From: Hyphomicrobium sp.
GTDB taxonomy: Bacteria; Pseudomonadota; Alphaproteobacteria; Rhizobiales; Hyphomicrobiaceae
Reading direction: 5' to 3'
Length of the DNA stretch: 48,879 nucleotides
Assembly (NCBI GenBank): GCA_025351425.1
Contig: JANXVY010000053.1
Location: 1 to 48,879 of the forward strand
Below the pieces are notes generated by a model. The model saw nothing but the letters and a program-made list of their open reading frames with translations, searched no databases and was not told the origin of the DNA. Both the position numbers and the translations under genes were made by a program. Of the stretch, positions 32,788 through 41,784 are shown piece after piece (position 1 is the first letter of the stretch; each line of letters begins with the position of its first letter).

Positions 32788-34172
32788 GCCAAACGCTTGA
32801 TCTTGAAGGGCAGGCCGCCCTTGGGCGTCAGCGTCACGGTGGCATGGATGCCGGCCGGCATCGGGCCGACGTATTCGGGCTGGAACTTGCGCAGCAGGAT
32901 CGAGAGCGCGAGCGTGTTCTCGACCTGGCTCATGGCGCCGCCGATGCACGAACGCTTGCCGGCGCCGAAGGGAATATAGCTATACTTGACCTGTTTCTTG
33001 GTTTTGTCGGTCCAGCGCTCGGGCACGAACGCTTCCGGATCGTCCCAGAACTTGGGATTGTGATGGGCACCGTAGGCGAACAACACGATGCGGTCGCCGG
33101 CCTTGATTTCCTTGCCGCCGATGGTGTCGTCGATGGCGGCGACGCGGATCAGGCCCCAGATCGGGGGGTAGATGCGCATGGTCTCCTGGATCACGGCGCG
33201 GGTATAGACGAGGCTGGAATAATCGGCTGCCGTCGGTTCGCGATCGCCGAACACGGCCTGGCTTTCGGCGCGGATCCTGTCGGCGATTTCCGGGTTGCGC
33301 GAGATTTCGTACAGCGCCCAGGCCAGCGTCAGAGCCGTCGTTTCGGTGCCGGCCCACAGGTACTGCTTGATCTCGTCGATCGCCTGCGCCTGGTCGAACT
33401 CTGGGATGTTGGGATCGGCGACCGCGGCTTCGATCATGGTCAGCAGCGTGCGCTCGCGGTGTTCGCGCGGATCGGCGGCAATCACGGCCGGCGGCACGGC
33501 TTGCCAGGCTTCGATAGCCTTGGTTGCGTCTTCTTCCGTACCTTCGAACAGTTCGCCGGCCTGACGCTTCTGGCGGATTTCCTTGTGGTTCATCACGTCG
33601 GTATAAGTCTTCACGTATTTGAAGACGACGTGAGGATTGAACGGCATGTCGCGGTCGAACAGCGCCTTGCAGATCATGTCGGCGGCCAGCGTCCAGGTCT
33701 GCTCGACCATTTCCACGGTTTCGCCCGACTGAGCCAGATCGTCCCAAAGCTTCATCTTGGCGTCGATCGCCTGGAGGAAATAGGGAATGTATTCGGCGAA
33801 TACGTCGGGATGGAACGCGGGCTGCTGGGGCATGCGGATCTTCTGCCACAGCGCGCCGTCGTTGGTGATCATCGACTTGCCGAAGATCGGCTTCAGGCCG
33901 TCGAAATACTTGATGTAGTTGTCCGCTTTCGTGACGAGGACGTATTTGAACAGCTCAGGGTCGGTCACGAGGACAACCCGCTGGTTGGCCATGTTGAGCG
34001 GGATCACCGGGCCGTAGCGGTCCTGCATCTGCAGCAGCACGCGCATCGGATTGGCGTGGTCTCCGCGCAGCAGTGCCGTGAGTTTGAACCAGATGCTGTT
34101 TTCTTCGCCGAGACCCTGAGTATTGGCGGGCGGAGCGGCGGTGCTGAGCGAAATCGGGGCTGACATGGTCAT
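32784..34172 (-). CDS. Cytochrome P450
   Basis: 462 residues, soluble. Key P450 motifs: I-helix AGTETT (274-279), ExxR at E330-R333, PERW, and the haem loop FGAGKRSCIGG with ligand Cys409. The N-terminal part has no membrane anchor. Overall it resembles bacterial P450s near the CYP4/CYP102-like long-chain or terpenoid-oxidising branches; substrate is not predictable. No ferredoxin or reductase is adjacent. ATG 34172 (MTMSAP) is used, and 34166 is an alternative. Confidence 0.95.
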   Translation of the reverse strand: MTMSAPISLSTAAPPANTQGLGEENSIWFKLTALLRGDHANPMRVLLQMQDRYGPVIPLNMANQRVVLVTDPELFKYVLVTKADNYIKYFDGLKPIFGKSMITNDGALWQKIRMPQQPAFHPDVFAEYIPYFLQAIDAKMKLWDDLAQSGETVEMVEQTWTLAADMICKALFDRDMPFNPHVVFKYVKTYTDVMNHKEIRQKRQAGELFEGTEEDATKAIEAWQAVPPAVIAADPREHRERTLLTMIEAAVADPNIPEFDQAQAIDEIKQYLWAGTETTALTLAWALYEISRNPEIADRIRAESQAVFGDREPTAADYSSLVYTRAVIQETMRIYPPIWGLIRVAAIDDTIGGKEIKAGDRIVLFAYGAHHNPKFWDDPEAFVPERWTDKTKKQVKYSYIPFGAGKRSCIGGAMSQVENTLALSILLRKFQPEYVGPMPAGIHATVTLTPKGGLPFKIKRLA

Positions 34173-34565
34173 AAAGTGTTGGTCTCCTGGCGCCGGACCT
34201 CAAAGACGAGCGGCGCAGTACACGGGCATTAGAATCGACTGCGTGTGTGGTCTGTGGTTATGGCGTGCGCGAACGCAGTTCGCTGAAAAACATCAGCCGG
34301 TTGGTTACTCCCGGCAGATTGCGGTGTCCATGCGGCGAGTCAGTCAGAGAGCGCAGGGGAGCCTGCACAATGTTGCCGAGTTGCAACGCTCGCGCCTCTG
34401 AAGGCGGGCCAGCCATGCGAGCCGTGCAGTGCGCAACCTGCCAGGCATGCGACGGAATGGTCTGGCACGCCGGGGTTAAAACCGCCATCTGAGCATGCCG
34501 GTTCTTGGGTACGATCCGTTCGCGGACTCAACCTTCGAGGCTGGCGTTTTAACAGGAGGCCCACC
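34173..34565. promoter_or_regulatory. Divergent promoter region between P450 and slipin
   Basis: 393 bases with no convincing gene, holding the 5' regions of both the P450 (minus) and the slipin (plus). Notable sequence: the palindromic GTTGCCGAGTTGCAAC (about 34371-34386) and paired GGCATGC / GCATGCC (about 34443 and 34493). The slipin has a strong AACAGGAGG ribosome site. I cannot place -35 and -10 boxes with confidence. Confidence 0.4.
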
Positions 34566-35336
34566 ATGGGCGCGTCACTGACACTCATTCTCATTTTCCT
34601 CGCATTCTGCTTATGGCTGCTGACTTTGGGGCTGGGCATCGCCGCCCAATACCAGCGCGCCGTCATCTTCCGCCTCGGGCGCTACAATCGCACCGCCGGA
34701 CCGGGGTTGTATTGGAAATGGCCGCTGCTCGAATGGCAGGTCATGACCGACCTGCGCGTTCGCACGACTTCGGTCGAGGCGCAGGAAACCATCACACGCG
34801 ATAACGTGCCTATCAAGATCAATGCCGTGATCTGGCAGCGGGTGTGCGACCCCGAACGCTCGATCGTGGAGGTTGCCAATGTCGACAACTCCGTCGTGCA
34901 GGTGGCGCTGACGACGCTGCGAAGCGTCATCGGGCAGCATACGCTCGACGATGTCCTCAAAGAGCAGGACAAGATCGCCCACATTATAGAGCAGAGCCTC
35001 GACAAGGTCACGGCGCCCTGGGGCGTGAAGGTCGACCGGGTGCAGATGAAGAACGTCGAAATACCCGCCAGCATGCAGCGGGCCATGGCGCAGGAAGCGG
35101 AAGCCTACCGCGAAAAGCGCGCCCGCTTGATCAAGGCCGAAGCCGAGCTGGAGGCGGCGGCCAAGCTCAAGGAAGCCGCGCAAACGATCATGGAATGTCC
35201 GGCGGGTCTCGAATTGCGCCGGATGCAGATGATCACCGAAGTCGGTGCGGAACAAAACACCATGACCATCGTCATGATGCCGTCGGAGTTCGTGTCGATG
35301 GCCCGCGGCCTGGGTGAGGCGTTTAAGAAGACGTGA
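34566..35336 (+). CDS. Slipin, SPFH-domain membrane protein
   Basis: 256 residues. N-terminal transmembrane helix (about 5-27), then the SPFH core: QRAVIFRLGRY, GPGLYWKWPLLEWQVMTDLRVRTTSV, ITRDNVPIKINAVIWQRV, TTLRSVIGQHTLDDVL, and a coiled-coil with MAQEAEAYREKRARLIKAEAE. Typical of bacterial slipin (stomatin homologue). Slipins are often paired with an NfeD protein; none is seen here. Start is ATG 34566 after CAGGAGG. Confidence 0.93.
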   Translation: MGASLTLILIFLAFCLWLLTLGLGIAAQYQRAVIFRLGRYNRTAGPGLYWKWPLLEWQVMTDLRVRTTSVEAQETITRDNVPIKINAVIWQRVCDPERSIVEVANVDNSVVQVALTTLRSVIGQHTLDDVLKEQDKIAHIIEQSLDKVTAPWGVKVDRVQMKNVEIPASMQRAMAQEAEAYREKRARLIKAEAELEAAAKLKEAAQTIMECPAGLELRRMQMITEVGAEQNTMTIVMMPSEFVSMARGLGEAFKKT

Positions 35337-35343
35337 GCGCAGC

Positions 35344-35359
35344 GCGGACTGCCGTCCGC
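35344..35359. terminator. Hairpin between convergent slipin and purN
   Basis: GCGGAC-TGCC-GTCCGC, six perfect pairs, just after the slipin stop. A second hairpin GCCTG-CCGT-CAGGC (35407-35420) overlaps the purN stop. Neither has a T-run; they may still stop convergent transcription. Confidence 0.45.
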
Positions 35360-35414
35360 ACCGGCTTCAGGGAACGCGTTCGCCCCAAGCCCCCTCCCAT
35401 TTGGGAGCCTGCCG

Positions 35415-36071
35415 TCAGGCGAGCGGGGGCCAGATCAACGGTGCCGGCGGCGATACCCCGTCGCCGACGCGCACGGATTCTCCCTCCACGCGCGCGCGGC
35501 CCGAGGCAAACAGGGCCAGCGCGTGGGGGTAGAGCTGGTGCTCGGCGGCCAGCACGCGCGCACCAAGTGTTTCCGCCGTGTCCCCTTCGAGCACGGGAAC
35601 TGCCGCCTGGGCGATGATTGGTCCGACATCCATCTCGAGGCGGACAACGTGCACGGTGCAACCGACGATGCGGACGCCATCGGCTAACGCCCGTTCGTGC
35701 GTGTGGAGGCCCTTGTAGGCCGGCAGCAGCGAGGGGTGGATGTTGATCATCCGGTCGCGCCAGACGTCGACGAAATCGGGTGTCATCAGCCGCATGAACC
35801 CGCAGCACGCGACCATTTCGGCCCCATGAGCGACGAGTGACTCGTGCATCTCCGCTTCGAACGCCGTGCGCGTTGGGTAGGCCTTGTGATCGATTGCAAC
35901 CGCAGGAATGCCGTTCGCTTTCGCCCAATCTAGCCCTGCCGCGTCGGGCCGGTTCGAGATCACGACGGCGATTTCGGCCGGGAAGGCATCGCCGCGCGCG
36001 GCCTCGGCCAGCGCCATCATGTTGGAGCCTCGGCCTGAAATCAGAATACCAACGCGTTTTTTTCCGCTCAC
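35415..36071 (-). CDS. purN: Phosphoribosylglycinamide formyltransferase
   Basis: Third step of purine synthesis, using 10-formyl-tetrahydrofolate. 218 residues; the catalytic triad equivalent to E. coli Asn106-His108-Asp144 is N110, H112 (MINIHPSLLPAYKG) and D148 (RLEMDVGPIIAQ). SGRGSNM near the start binds the phosphate. ATG 36071 overlaps the stop of the SMI1/KNR4 gene by four bases. The tail after YPHALALFASGR is a little longer than in E. coli. Confidence 0.95.
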   Translation of the reverse strand: MSGKKRVGILISGRGSNMMALAEAARGDAFPAEIAVVISNRPDAAGLDWAKANGIPAVAIDHKAYPTRTAFEAEMHESLVAHGAEMVACCGFMRLMTPDFVDVWRDRMINIHPSLLPAYKGLHTHERALADGVRIVGCTVHVVRLEMDVGPIIAQAAVPVLEGDTAETLGARVLAAEHQLYPHALALFASGRARVEGESVRVGDGVSPPAPLIWPPLA

Positions 36072-36733
36072 TGCAACATGCCCGGTTCGATGTCGAAAAC
36101 GACGACGGGCTCGTCGTCGCCAGGGGCCTCGATGGTCAGCCGGCCGACCTGCAGGAACTGTGTGATCGAGGTCAGAAACGCCGCGAGGCTCGGGGCCAGC
36201 ACCCGGCGCGTATCCTCATCGGACCCAATGACGATGATCTGGCCGCGGGAGCCGCCCGGCGGGGGGTCGAGGTCGAACGCGAGGGAATTGCCGCCGCCGT
36301 CGGTTGCAAACGGGATCCACAGGTCGTGGGTGTACAGCTTTTTGACGCCGTGGCCGGGCTGGACGTCCACGTGGCTATGAAAATCTTCGAGTTCTTCCTC
36401 GGTCGATTGTTTCCGGATCTCGTTCCAGCTCGACCATTCCATCGACATGCGCTCAAGCGAATTGAACTCGAAGCCTCCAAAGATCGGGGCGAGCCATTTG
36501 CCATGGGGGATATCGGTCCCCTTGAAGACGTCGATCTGCCCATCCGCCAGCAGGTACAGGTCATGCACATCCTGCGGGAGGCGCGCGCCGATCACCGCTT
36601 CGACCGCCTCGATCTGGCCTGGGGTTGCGCCCGGTCGCAGGGCTGCACGCGCGGCCACGCCCTTGGCTTCCAACGCCGCGATCCAACCTGCCCAAGCGGG
36701 TCCGATCAGTCGAGTTCCCGCGCTTTGCGTCAT
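36068..36733 (-). CDS. SMI1/KNR4-family protein between purM and purN
   Basis: 221 residues with the SMI1/KNR4 (SUKH) pattern: [33 protein letters not shown], then [29 protein letters not shown] and [10 protein letters not shown]. Family members include the yeast cell-wall regulator Smi1 and many bacterial immunity proteins; here there is no toxin nearby. Both ends overlap purine genes as ATGA (with purM at 36730-36733 and purN at 36068-36071), so it is translated with the purine enzymes. A regulatory or assembly role for purine synthesis is inference only. Confidence 0.85.
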   Translation of the reverse strand: MTQSAGTRLIGPAWAGWIAALEAKGVAARAALRPGATPGQIEAVEAVIGARLPQDVHDLYLLADGQIDVFKGTDIPHGKWLAPIFGGFEFNSLERMSMEWSSWNEIRKQSTEEELEDFHSHVDVQPGHGVKKLYTHDLWIPFATDGGGNSLAFDLDPPPGGSRGQIIVIGSDEDTRRVLAPSLAAFLTSITQFLQVGRLTIEAPGDDEPVVVFDIEPGMLQ

Positions 36734-37851
36734 GCCAACCTCAATGCCCCTGAATAAACGACAGCTTCCGCTTCGCCTTTGCCTTTGGCCGCGCTCTTGT
36801 TGCCGGTGCCAGCGGCAATGTGGCCGATAAGCAGCGGCGTTTCGCCAACTGCTGCAAGGGCTGCCACGACCTCGCCGGCGCGAGCCTCCTCGGCCACGAT
36901 CACCATGCCGATGCCGCAGTTGAACGTGCGCAGCATTTCGGACTGGCCGATCGAGCCGGCCTTCGCGAGCCAGCCAAACACCGATGGCGGCTGCCAGCTT
37001 GCGAGGTCGACATGAGCGGCCAAGTGCCCCGGAAGCACGCGCGGAAGGTTTTCGGACAGGCCCCCGCCGGTGATATGGGCGAGCGCGCGGATCGCGCCGC
37101 GGCCGCCGCCGGTTGCCTTCAACGCAGCCAAGATCGCCGCGACGTAGATGCGCGTCGGCTCCAGCAGCGATTGCGCCACGGTCTTGCCGGTATCAAAAGG
37201 CGCCACCCCCTCCCAAGAGAGCTGTTGTTCCCCAACCAGGCGGCGAACCAGAGAATAGCCGTTCGAATGGACACCTGAGGAGGGCAGCCCGATCAGCACG
37301 TCGCCGACGGCCACGTCGGCGCGGGGCAGGATTTCGCCGCGCTCAACGGCGCCGACGGAAAAGCCGGCGAGGTCGTAATCGGTGCCGTGGTACATGCCCG
37401 GCATTTCCGCCGTTTCGCCGCCGATCAAGGCGCAGTTGGCCATGCGGCAGCCGGCGGCAATGCCGGAAATCACCGTTTCGGCGACCTTCGGATCGAGCTT
37501 GCCGGTTGCGAAATAGTCGAGAAAAAACAGCGGCTGAGCGCCGGCGACCACGAGGTCGTTCACGCACATGGCGACAAGGTCGATGCCAATCGTTCCATGC
37601 TGACCAGTATCGATCGCAATCTTGAGCTTAGTGCCGACGCCGTCGTTGGTCGACACCAGGATCGGGTCGACGAACCCGGCCTGCTTCAAATCGAACAGGC
37701 CGCCGAAGCCGCCCAAATCCGGGTTGGCGCCGGCCCGGTGGGTCGACTTCGCCAGCGGCTTGATCGCTTCAACCAGGGCGTTGCCCGCATCGATATCCAC
37801 ACCGGCATCGGCGTAGGTGATGGACGGCGTTGGCGACTTCATCGTGCTCAT
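36730..37851 (-). CDS. purM: Phosphoribosylformylglycinamidine cyclo-ligase
   Basis: Makes aminoimidazole ribonucleotide, the step after PurL. 373 residues; motifs are [75 protein letters not shown] and [16 protein letters not shown] 37851 has AAGAGG four bases upstream; ATG 37842 is an alternative, and the frame extends non-conserved to 38019. It is the first gene of purM-SMI1-purN. The next gene, DUF2066, diverges. Confidence 0.95.
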   Translation of the reverse strand: MSTMKSPTPSITYADAGVDIDAGNALVEAIKPLAKSTHRAGANPDLGGFGGLFDLKQAGFVDPILVSTNDGVGTKLKIAIDTGQHGTIGIDLVAMCVNDLVVAGAQPLFFLDYFATGKLDPKVAETVISGIAAGCRMANCALIGGETAEMPGMYHGTDYDLAGFSVGAVERGEILPRADVAVGDVLIGLPSSGVHSNGYSLVRRLVGEQQLSWEGVAPFDTGKTVAQSLLEPTRIYVAAILAALKATGGGRGAIRALAHITGGGLSENLPRVLPGHLAAHVDLASWQPPSVFGWLAKAGSIGQSEMLRTFNCGIGMVIVAEEARAGEVVAALAAVGETPLLIGHIAAGTGNKSAAKGKGEAEAVVYSGALRLA

Positions 37852-38124
37852 GCGGCCTCTTGGTACGTGAATTGGGAATCGTCGATTTTGGAATGATCGG
37901 AAAGGCTGGTCTTGCAGGCGCACAGCAGGGGTGCAATGGCGCTCCCGGCTTCGCGCGCCGTCAACATTGCGCGGTGTTGCAGACCTTACAAGTGCGACGG
38001 GATCGCAATTGCGCTGCAATCCAAAATCCGCCCTATTGCTGCCTGCAGTACCTGTGCGGCTCTAGCAGAGCGCCGGGGTGCGGGCAATGCGAGCTTACGA
38101 GCGCGATAAACGAAGGGAATGGGC
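37852..38124. promoter_or_regulatory. Divergent promoter region purM / DUF2066
   Basis: 273 bases between divergent start codons, so both promoters must lie here. GCAATTGCGCTGCAAT (about 38007-38022) is partly self-complementary (ATTGC repeats). No clear purine riboswitch or PurR-type box was seen, and no gene. Confidence 0.4.
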
Positions 38125-39240
38125 ATGAACGCACGGTCGAGGATTTTCGGCAATGGCGTTCGATTTGGGCTGCTTGCTGCTGCGTCCCTGGCAGGCGCAT
38201 CCGTCAGCAGCCGCGCGGGGGATGGGTCCTCGAGTGTGTTCACGGTCGCCAACTACCCGGTCGAAGCCCGCGCCAAGGACTCTGTCACGGCCAAGAACAC
38301 GGCGCTGGCCGATGGTCAGCAGGCTGCACTGCGGTCACTGTTCCGGCGCATCGTACCCGTCACCGCGTACCGGCGCTTGAAAACTATGCCGGCCGTCAAG
38401 GCCACCGACATCATCGACGGAGTTTCTGTGCGCGAAGAGCGCAACTCCACGACCGACTACATCGCGACGCTCGATTTTTCATTCCAGCCCGAGGCCGTGC
38501 GGGACGTACTGCGACGCAATTCCATTCCGTTCGTCGATGCACAGGCGCCGCAAACGCTGCTGGTCCCGCTCTATCGCGCCAAGCCGGACGGCGCTTATGA
38601 GAGCGGGCACGGGGTGTGGTTTGATTCGTGGAAGGGGCTCGATCTCGCTCATACCCTGAGCCCGCTCAAGCTGGAAAAGCTCGTCCCTGAAATTACTCCG
38701 GAGGCGATTGCCGCAATCCTAAAGGGCACCAATCGCGCGGACCGGGCGCTGGCTTCAAGCTACAAAAGCGAGCGCGTCATGCTCGCCATCGCCGAGCTGG
38801 ATGCCGGCAGCAAGCGGTTGACCGTGACGCTTGCGGGCACGGACGCCGTAGGCGCGTTCAAGCTGCAGAGGACATACCGGGTCGGCGGGAACGATGTTGC
38901 CTATACCAGCGAACTCGCAGCCGTCGTATCCCTCGGCGTGTTCGAGGGCCGATGGAAAGCCGGCAAGGCCGGCGCCGTCGGCGGGGTTGATGTGGCGGCT
39001 GGCGAAAATGTCCAGCTGGTCGTCGAATTCGCATCGTTGAGCGAATGGAACGATATCCGAACGCGGATTCTCGAAACGGCGGGCGCGCTGGACGTGGCGA
39101 TCGGTTCGGTTTCGGCGCATTCGGCCGAAGTTGTGCTGCGGCACGCAGGCGGCGCGCCCGGGCTCACAGAAGCCTTCGCTGTCCAGGGGCTCACCATGAG
39201 CAACAGCGGGGCAACATGGCTGGTGCGGTCAACCTTCTGA
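38125..39240 (+). CDS. DUF2066 domain-containing exported protein
   Basis: 371 residues. N-terminal hydrophobic segment (about 10-28) suggests export. DUF2066 pattern: VFTVANYPVEARAKDSVTAKNTALADGQQAALRSL near the N-terminus, then YRRLKTMPAVKATDII, TDYIATLDFSFQPEAVRDVL, and a repeat-like second half. Function unknown. It recurs beside purMN and the CDP-alcohol phosphotransferase in alphaproteobacteria. ATG 38125 is favoured over 38119 because GAAGGGA is then eight bases upstream. Confidence 0.85.
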   Translation: MNARSRIFGNGVRFGLLAAASLAGASVSSRAGDGSSSVFTVANYPVEARAKDSVTAKNTALADGQQAALRSLFRRIVPVTAYRRLKTMPAVKATDIIDGVSVREERNSTTDYIATLDFSFQPEAVRDVLRRNSIPFVDAQAPQTLLVPLYRAKPDGAYESGHGVWFDSWKGLDLAHTLSPLKLEKLVPEITPEAIAAILKGTNRADRALASSYKSERVMLAIAELDAGSKRLTVTLAGTDAVGAFKLQRTYRVGGNDVAYTSELAAVVSLGVFEGRWKAGKAGAVGGVDVAAGENVQLVVEFASLSEWNDIRTRILETAGALDVAIGSVSAHSAEVVLRHAGGAPGLTEAFAVQGLTMSNSGATWLVRSTF

Positions 39241-39298
39241 CAAACCTGCAAATATGGGCTAGGGTCCTCCCGCATCATCCTTCGGCGGTCCATTTCTT

Positions 39299-39844
39299 TT
39301 GAGCATTCCAAACCTTATCACGCTGCTGCGCCTCATCCTGGTTCCCGTCATCATCTGGCTGATGCTGGCGGGGCACTTGAGGTTTGCGTTCGCGGCGTTT
39401 GTCGTGGCTGGCATCTCGGATGCCGCCGACGGCTTTCTTGCCAAGCGGTTCAACATGGAAACCGAACTCGGCGCCTATCTCGATCCACTCGCCGACAAGA
39501 TGCTGATCGTGTGCATCTTCGTCACGCTCGGCATCAACGGCGCGTTGCCGGCGTGGCTCGTCATTACCGTCGTTTCGCGCGATGTGCTGATCGTCATGGC
39601 CGTGCTGCTCTCCTGGGTGATGGGGCATCCTGTCAAGATCCGCCCGTTTGCCGTCAGCAAGGCGAATACCGCCGCGCAGATCGTGCTGGCCGGGACGGTG
39701 CTTGCAGACGACGCCTTCGGGCTGGGCGTGGCCACGGCGAGAGGTGCACTGATCTGGCTCACGGCGGCCCTCACGATCGCATCGCTGATCGGTTATCTCG
39801 ACAGTTGGCTGCGTCATATGTCCGAACCGGTTAAGCCGCTATAG
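39299..39844 (+). CDS. CDP-alcohol phosphatidyltransferase family protein (PgsA-like)
   Basis: 181 residues, about five transmembrane helices. The CDP-alcohol motif is at 41-66: D41-A-A-D44-G, then G, D62 and D66 (LDPLADK), matching DxxDGxxAR-x8-GxxxDxxxD with Arg replaced by AKR. It catalyses phospholipid headgroup transfer from CDP-diacylglycerol; whether this is PgsA (phosphatidylglycerol phosphate) or cardiolipin-type is not decided. The start codon is TTG (39299), 58 bases after DUF2066; IPNLITLLRLILVP is the normal family start. Confidence 0.9.
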   Translation: MSIPNLITLLRLILVPVIIWLMLAGHLRFAFAAFVVAGISDAADGFLAKRFNMETELGAYLDPLADKMLIVCIFVTLGINGALPAWLVITVVSRDVLIVMAVLLSWVMGHPVKIRPFAVSKANTAAQIVLAGTVLADDAFGLGVATARGALIWLTAALTIASLIGYLDSWLRHMSEPVKPL

Positions 39845-39895
39845 AACGCCAACGGCATGAGCGATCGACGCTCTGGACGATTAGGGAAGCTAGCA

Positions 39896-40966
39896 ATGCG
39901 CATGGAACGGCAAGTGTTGTTCTGGCTGCTGGCGCTGTTGCTCACAGTGCTGGTGATCGGGGCGCTGCGTGACATCCTGCTGCCTTTCATCATTGGCATC
40001 ATCGTCGCCTATGCCCTGAACCCCATCGTCGATCAACTGATGAAATCGGGGCTATCGCGAACGGCTGCGTCCGCCATCATACTGGCGGTGCTGATTTCGC
40101 TACTGGCCGTGCTGCTGGTGAAGGTCGCGCCGCTGCTGTTTTATCAGGCCCAGGCCCTCGCGGTCGCACTTCCTGACCAACTCAATCACCTGCGCACCGT
40201 CATCGAGGCGATCGCGCGCGAACAGCTGGGGCCGCGGTTTCCAGAGTTCTCGGCCGCCCTCGACCAGGCCGTTAAGTCGGTTTCGGAAAACTGGACGAAC
40301 ATCGCAAGCGTCGCCGCCAAATCGCTCTGGGACCAACTCCGATCGCTGTTCAATCTGGTTTCGCTGCTGCTGGTCACGCCGCTGGTCGCCTTTTACATGC
40401 TGGTCGACTGGTATCCGATGCTTGAAAAAATCGACGGCTGGCTGCCGCGCGAGCATGCCCAGACCATCCGCCGCCTTGCCGGCGAGATCAACAGCGCGGT
40501 CTCGGCGTTCATTCGCGGGCAGGGCGTCGTCTGCCTCATCCTTGCGTGTTTCTATGCGGTCGCACTCAGCGTCACCGGGCTCGAATATGGACTACTGGTG
40601 GGGCTTGCCACCGGCATCTTGAGCTTCGTGCCATTTGTCGGATGGGCGCTCGGCCTCTTGACAGCGCTTGGGCTCGCCGTCGTCCAATTCTGGCCCAACG
40701 CCACCCAGATCGGGCTCGTCGCCCTCGTGTTCGCGATCGGGCAAGCGTTGGACGCCGCGGTCCTGTCGCCCAAGATCGTGGGCTCAAAAATCGGCCTGCA
40801 CCCAGTCTGGCTGCTGTTCGCGCTGCTGGTGTTCAGCTACCTGTTCGGCTTCGTCGGCATCCTCGTCGCCGTGCCCGTCGCGGCGGCGGCCGGCGTGCTG
40901 GTCCGCTTCGCGCTCAAGGTCTATCTGGAGAGCGACGTCTACAAGGGCGGAGCCGCGCAACGATGA
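39896..40966 (+). CDS. AI-2E/PerM-family transporter
   Basis: 356 residues, about eight transmembrane segments. PerM-family pattern: ERQVLFWLLALL start, LRDILLPFIIGIIVAYALNPIVD, LLLVTPLVAFYMLVDW, then GLLVGLATGILSFVPFVGW and GSKIGLHPVWLLFALLVF. Some members export autoinducer-2 or ions, but the role of this one is unknown. ATG 39896 has AGGGAAG at the right distance, whereas the upstream ATG 39857 has none. It is followed directly by hdaA with an ATGA overlap. Confidence 0.9.
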   Translation: MRMERQVLFWLLALLLTVLVIGALRDILLPFIIGIIVAYALNPIVDQLMKSGLSRTAASAIILAVLISLLAVLLVKVAPLLFYQAQALAVALPDQLNHLRTVIEAIAREQLGPRFPEFSAALDQAVKSVSENWTNIASVAAKSLWDQLRSLFNLVSLLLVTPLVAFYMLVDWYPMLEKIDGWLPREHAQTIRRLAGEINSAVSAFIRGQGVVCLILACFYAVALSVTGLEYGLLVGLATGILSFVPFVGWALGLLTALGLAVVQFWPNATQIGLVALVFAIGQALDAAVLSPKIVGSKIGLHPVWLLFALLVFSYLFGFVGILVAVPVAAAAGVLVRFALKVYLESDVYKGGAAQR

Positions 40967-41670
40967 GCGGAACCAGCGAAAAGGGCCCGCTTCAACTCGT
41001 GTTCGACCTGCCGCTGCGGCCGGCATCGGGATTGGGCGATTTTCTGGTCAGCCAATCGAATGCGGCCGCCGTCGAGCTGATCGACCGGTGGCCCGACTGG
41101 CCGCAACCCGGCGCTCTGCTGGCGGGGGAAGCCGCCTGCGGCAAGAGCCATCTTGCCATGGTCTGGCAGGCGCAAAGCCAGGCGGTTCTTTATTCCGCGC
41201 AGCAGCTTAACGATGCCGCGGTCGAGGTTTTCCAGCGCGACGACATGCGTGCCATCGTCGTTGAAGACATCGACCGCGGCATCGGCGATCAGCGCGTGCT
41301 GTTCCACCTGCTCAATCTGGCGCGCGAAACCAAACGGTTCATTCTTCTGACTTCGCGGGTGGCGCCGGGCGATCTGGAAATCGAATTGCCCGACCTCAGG
41401 TCGCGGCTTCGTGCGCTGCCGGTCATCTCGATCCTGGCGCCCGACGACGGGCTGCTCAGCGCGGTACTGGTCAAAATGTTCGCGGACCGCCAGATTGGGG
41501 TCGAGCCGTCCATCATAAACTACCTCATCCGCCATATGGACCGCTCGATGGAGTGCGCCCGGTCGGTGGTCGCCAGCGTCGATACGCTGGCGCTCGCGCG
41601 GCAACGCAAGGTCACCCGCGCCATCGCCGCGGAGGCGCTCGCGGCACTCAATCCCGATCGCGCCAAATAA
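40963..41670 (+). CDS. hdaA: HdaA, DnaA-related regulator of replication initiation
   Basis: 235 residues, AAA+ domain without the DNA-binding domain IV of DnaA. It promotes hydrolysis of DnaA-bound ATP through the sliding clamp, limiting initiation. Visible: N-terminal clamp-type motif QLVFDLPL (11-18), Walker-A-like GEAACGKSHLA, AIVVEDID (Walker B), and a sensor II-like region in SMECARSVVASVDTLA. The second residue after GEA and missing Thr make the P-loop degenerate, as often seen in Hda. ATG overlaps the upstream TGA. Confidence 0.9.
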   Translation: MSGTSEKGPLQLVFDLPLRPASGLGDFLVSQSNAAAVELIDRWPDWPQPGALLAGEAACGKSHLAMVWQAQSQAVLYSAQQLNDAAVEVFQRDDMRAIVVEDIDRGIGDQRVLFHLLNLARETKRFILLTSRVAPGDLEIELPDLRSRLRALPVISILAPDDGLLSAVLVKMFADRQIGVEPSIINYLIRHMDRSMECARSVVASVDTLALARQRKVTRAIAAEALAALNPDRAK

Positions 41671-41784
41671 TTGACCAAAGCACTGCGAACGATGTCATCA
41701 AGAGGTTGCATTCTGCCTGCCTGATCGGGAAACTGCCCCGTTCGCAACTCCTTTCGCCTACAGCCCGCATCCGGATTTCCTGCC

